A DNA stretch of 64,000 nucleotides, from contig NZ_QLMG01000018.1 of assembly GCF_003259905.1 (NCBI RefSeq), forward strand, positions 1 through 64,000, written 5' to 3'. Position numbers and translations under genes: made by a program. A model generated the notes under the pieces. That model worked only from the letters and a program-made list of their open reading frames with translations, did not search any database and was not told the DNA's origin. This DNA is from Salipiger aestuarii (lineage in GTDB: Bacteria; Pseudomonadota; Alphaproteobacteria; Rhodobacterales; Rhodobacteraceae). Positions 62,886-64,000 of the stretch are shown here, piece by piece (positions within the stretch are counted from its first letter, which is position 1; every line of letters starts with the position of its first letter).

Positions 62886-64000
62886 TCAGCCGGGGAAAAC
62901 CGCGTCCAGCAGCCTGTCCAGCCGCGCCACCGTGCCATCGACATCCGCCAGCTTGTCCAGCCCGAACAGCCCAAGCCGGAAGGTCGAGAACCCCGCCGGT
63001 TCGTCGCATTGCAGCGGAACGCCCGCCGCGATCTGCGCGCCATGTTCGGCAAAGGCCTGCCCCGACTTGATCTCGGCGCGGTCGGTGTAGCTGACCACGA
63101 CGCCCGGTGCCGCGAAACCGTCGGCCGCGACCGACGCAATGCCCCGCGCGGCGAGCATTGCGCGCACCCTGTTGCCAAGCGCCCATTGCGCTGCCTTGGC
63201 CACCTCGAACCCCATCGCCCTGGTTTCGGCCATCGCGTCGCGGAACATGCGCAGCCCATCGGTGGGCATGGTGGCATGATAGGCATGGCCGCCCGCCTCA
63301 TAGGCCGCCATGATGTCGCGCCATTTCTTCAGATCCATCGCGAAACTGTCCGACGTCGTCTCGTCCAGCCGCGCCAGCGCCCGTTCGGACAACATCACCA
63401 GACCGGCGCAGGGCGTCGCCGACCACCCCTTTTGCGGGGCCGAGATCAGCACGTCCACACCTGTCGCGCGCATATCGACCCAGACACAGCCCGACGCGAT
63501 GCAATCCAGCACCATCAGCGCCCCCACCTCATGCGCGGCGGCACACATCCGGGCGATGTAGTCATCAGGCAGGATCACCCCCGCCGAGGTTTCGACATGG
63601 GGCGCGAACACGATCTGCGGTTCCTCGCGGCGGATGGCGTCGCAGACCGCGTCGATGGGCGCCGGCGCAAAGGGCGAGGTCGGTGCGTTGGCAACCTGCC
63701 GCGCCTTCATCACGGTGACATCGCCACCGAATCCGCCCGCATCGAAAATCTGCGACCAGCGGAACGAGAACCAGCCGTTGCGCACAACCAGCGCCTTTGC
63801 CCCCTGGCCGAACTGCCGGGCGACCGCTTCCATGCCAAAGGTGCCGCCACCGGGCACAAGCGCCACCCCATCAGCGCCGTACACCGCGCGCAGCATCTCC
63901 GAGATGTCGCGCATCACCCGTTGAAAGCCCGCCGACATGTGGTTGAGCGAGCGGTCGGTGAACACCACTGAAAATTCATCAAGCCCGTTGGGGTCTACGT
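62886..64000 (-). CDS. Class V aminotransferase, 5' end cut by the window edge
   Basis: A PLP-dependent enzyme of the aspartate/serine-glyoxylate aminotransferase type. At least 371 residues are visible. LVPGGGTFGMEAVAR is the phosphate-binding turn, VLDCIASGCVWVDM carries the cofactor Asp, and SAPQKGWSATPCAGLVML the Schiff-base Lys. The frame is open to position 64000 (DPNGLDEFSVVFTDRSLNHMS at the visible N-terminus), so the start lies outside. Exact substrate unknown. Confidence 0.88.
   Translation of the reverse strand, partial: VDPNGLDEFSVVFTDRSLNHMSAGFQRVMRDISEMLRAVYGADGVALVPGGGTFGMEAVARQFGQGAKALVVRNGWFSFRWSQIFDAGGFGGDVTVMKARQVANAPTSPFAPAPIDAVCDAIRREEPQIVFAPHVETSAGVILPDDYIARMCAAAHEVGALMVLDCIASGCVWVDMRATGVDVLISAPQKGWSATPCAGLVMLSERALARLDETTSDSFAMDLKKWRDIMAAYEAGGHAYHATMPTDGLRMFRDAMAETRAMGFEVAKAAQWALGNRVRAMLAARGIASVAADGFAAPGVVVSYTDRAEIKSGQAFAEHGAQIAAGVPLQCDEPAGFSTFRLGLFGLDKLADVDGTVARLDRLLDAVFPG

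Overview
The window looks like chromosomal DNA from a high-GC alphaproteobacterium of the Rhodobacteraceae (Roseobacter/Paracoccus type). The evidence is a nuo (respiratory complex I) operon carrying the extra small genes typical of that family (DUF5333, DUF5337, carboxymuconolactone-decarboxylase-like proteins, small lipoproteins), the order nuoN-birA-coaX-rnj, a DksA that keeps only one of the four zinc-finger cysteines, Bpt, DUF2852, and a leucine/isovalerate catabolic cluster. No tRNA, rRNA, CRISPR array or phage was seen. The only mobile-element trace is a possible transposase C-terminus at the left edge.

Layout. 1-5.7 kb: transposase-like fragment, lon, a 59-aa basic protein, an old-yellow-enzyme reductase and tgt. 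5.9-11.5 kb (plus strand): a small exported protein behind a 14-bp tandem repeat, two tandem paralogous glycosyltransferases, a DEAD-box RNA helicase with a terminator, and a PilZ protein. 11.5-22.6 kb: ten closely spaced minus-strand genes diverging from an Lrp/AsnC regulator: class V PLP enzyme, MFS transporter, FAD monooxygenase, two AhpD/CMD-like proteins, an octopine/nopaline-dehydrogenase-like enzyme and a polyamine-type ABC importer (binding protein, two permeases, ATPase). This is the best candidate for an undescribed system: uptake and oxidation of an unidentified amine or opine-like compound. 22.7-24.8 kb: DUF2852, RDD and Bpt. 24.8-32.0 kb: pqiA1-pqiA2-pqiB-pqiC (MCE lipid-transport type), rnj, coaX and birA.

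32.1-51.1 kb: the complete 14-subunit complex I operon, read on the minus strand as nuoA-B-C-D-E-F-G-H-I-J-K-L-M-N, with ten interposed accessory genes. It has a plausible promoter at 51038-51066, two related perfect palindromes between nuoC and nuoD, competing hairpins after nuoJ, and a translationally coupled 33-aa membrane microprotein between nuoJ and nuoK.

51.2-59.8 kb: leucine/isovalerate catabolism, read as isovaleryl-CoA dehydrogenase, acyl-CoA synthetase, methylcrotonyl-CoA carboxylase beta and alpha, a glutathione transferase and HMG-CoA lyase. The position where 3-methylglutaconyl-CoA hydratase would be expected holds only a frameshifted, internally deleted crotonase remnant. The operon has a clear promoter with a TGAAC-N4-GTTCA operator at +1. 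59.8-64 kb: a PNPOx-like stress protein, CreA, an aromatic-ring-hydroxylase-like FAD monooxygenase, DksA, and a class V aminotransferase cut by the window edge.

Almost all adjacent genes overlap by 1-4 bases or are separated by under 50, so most of the minus strand is a few long operons. Start codons were often moved inward from the longest open frame on Shine-Dalgarno position and family length; each such choice is stated.
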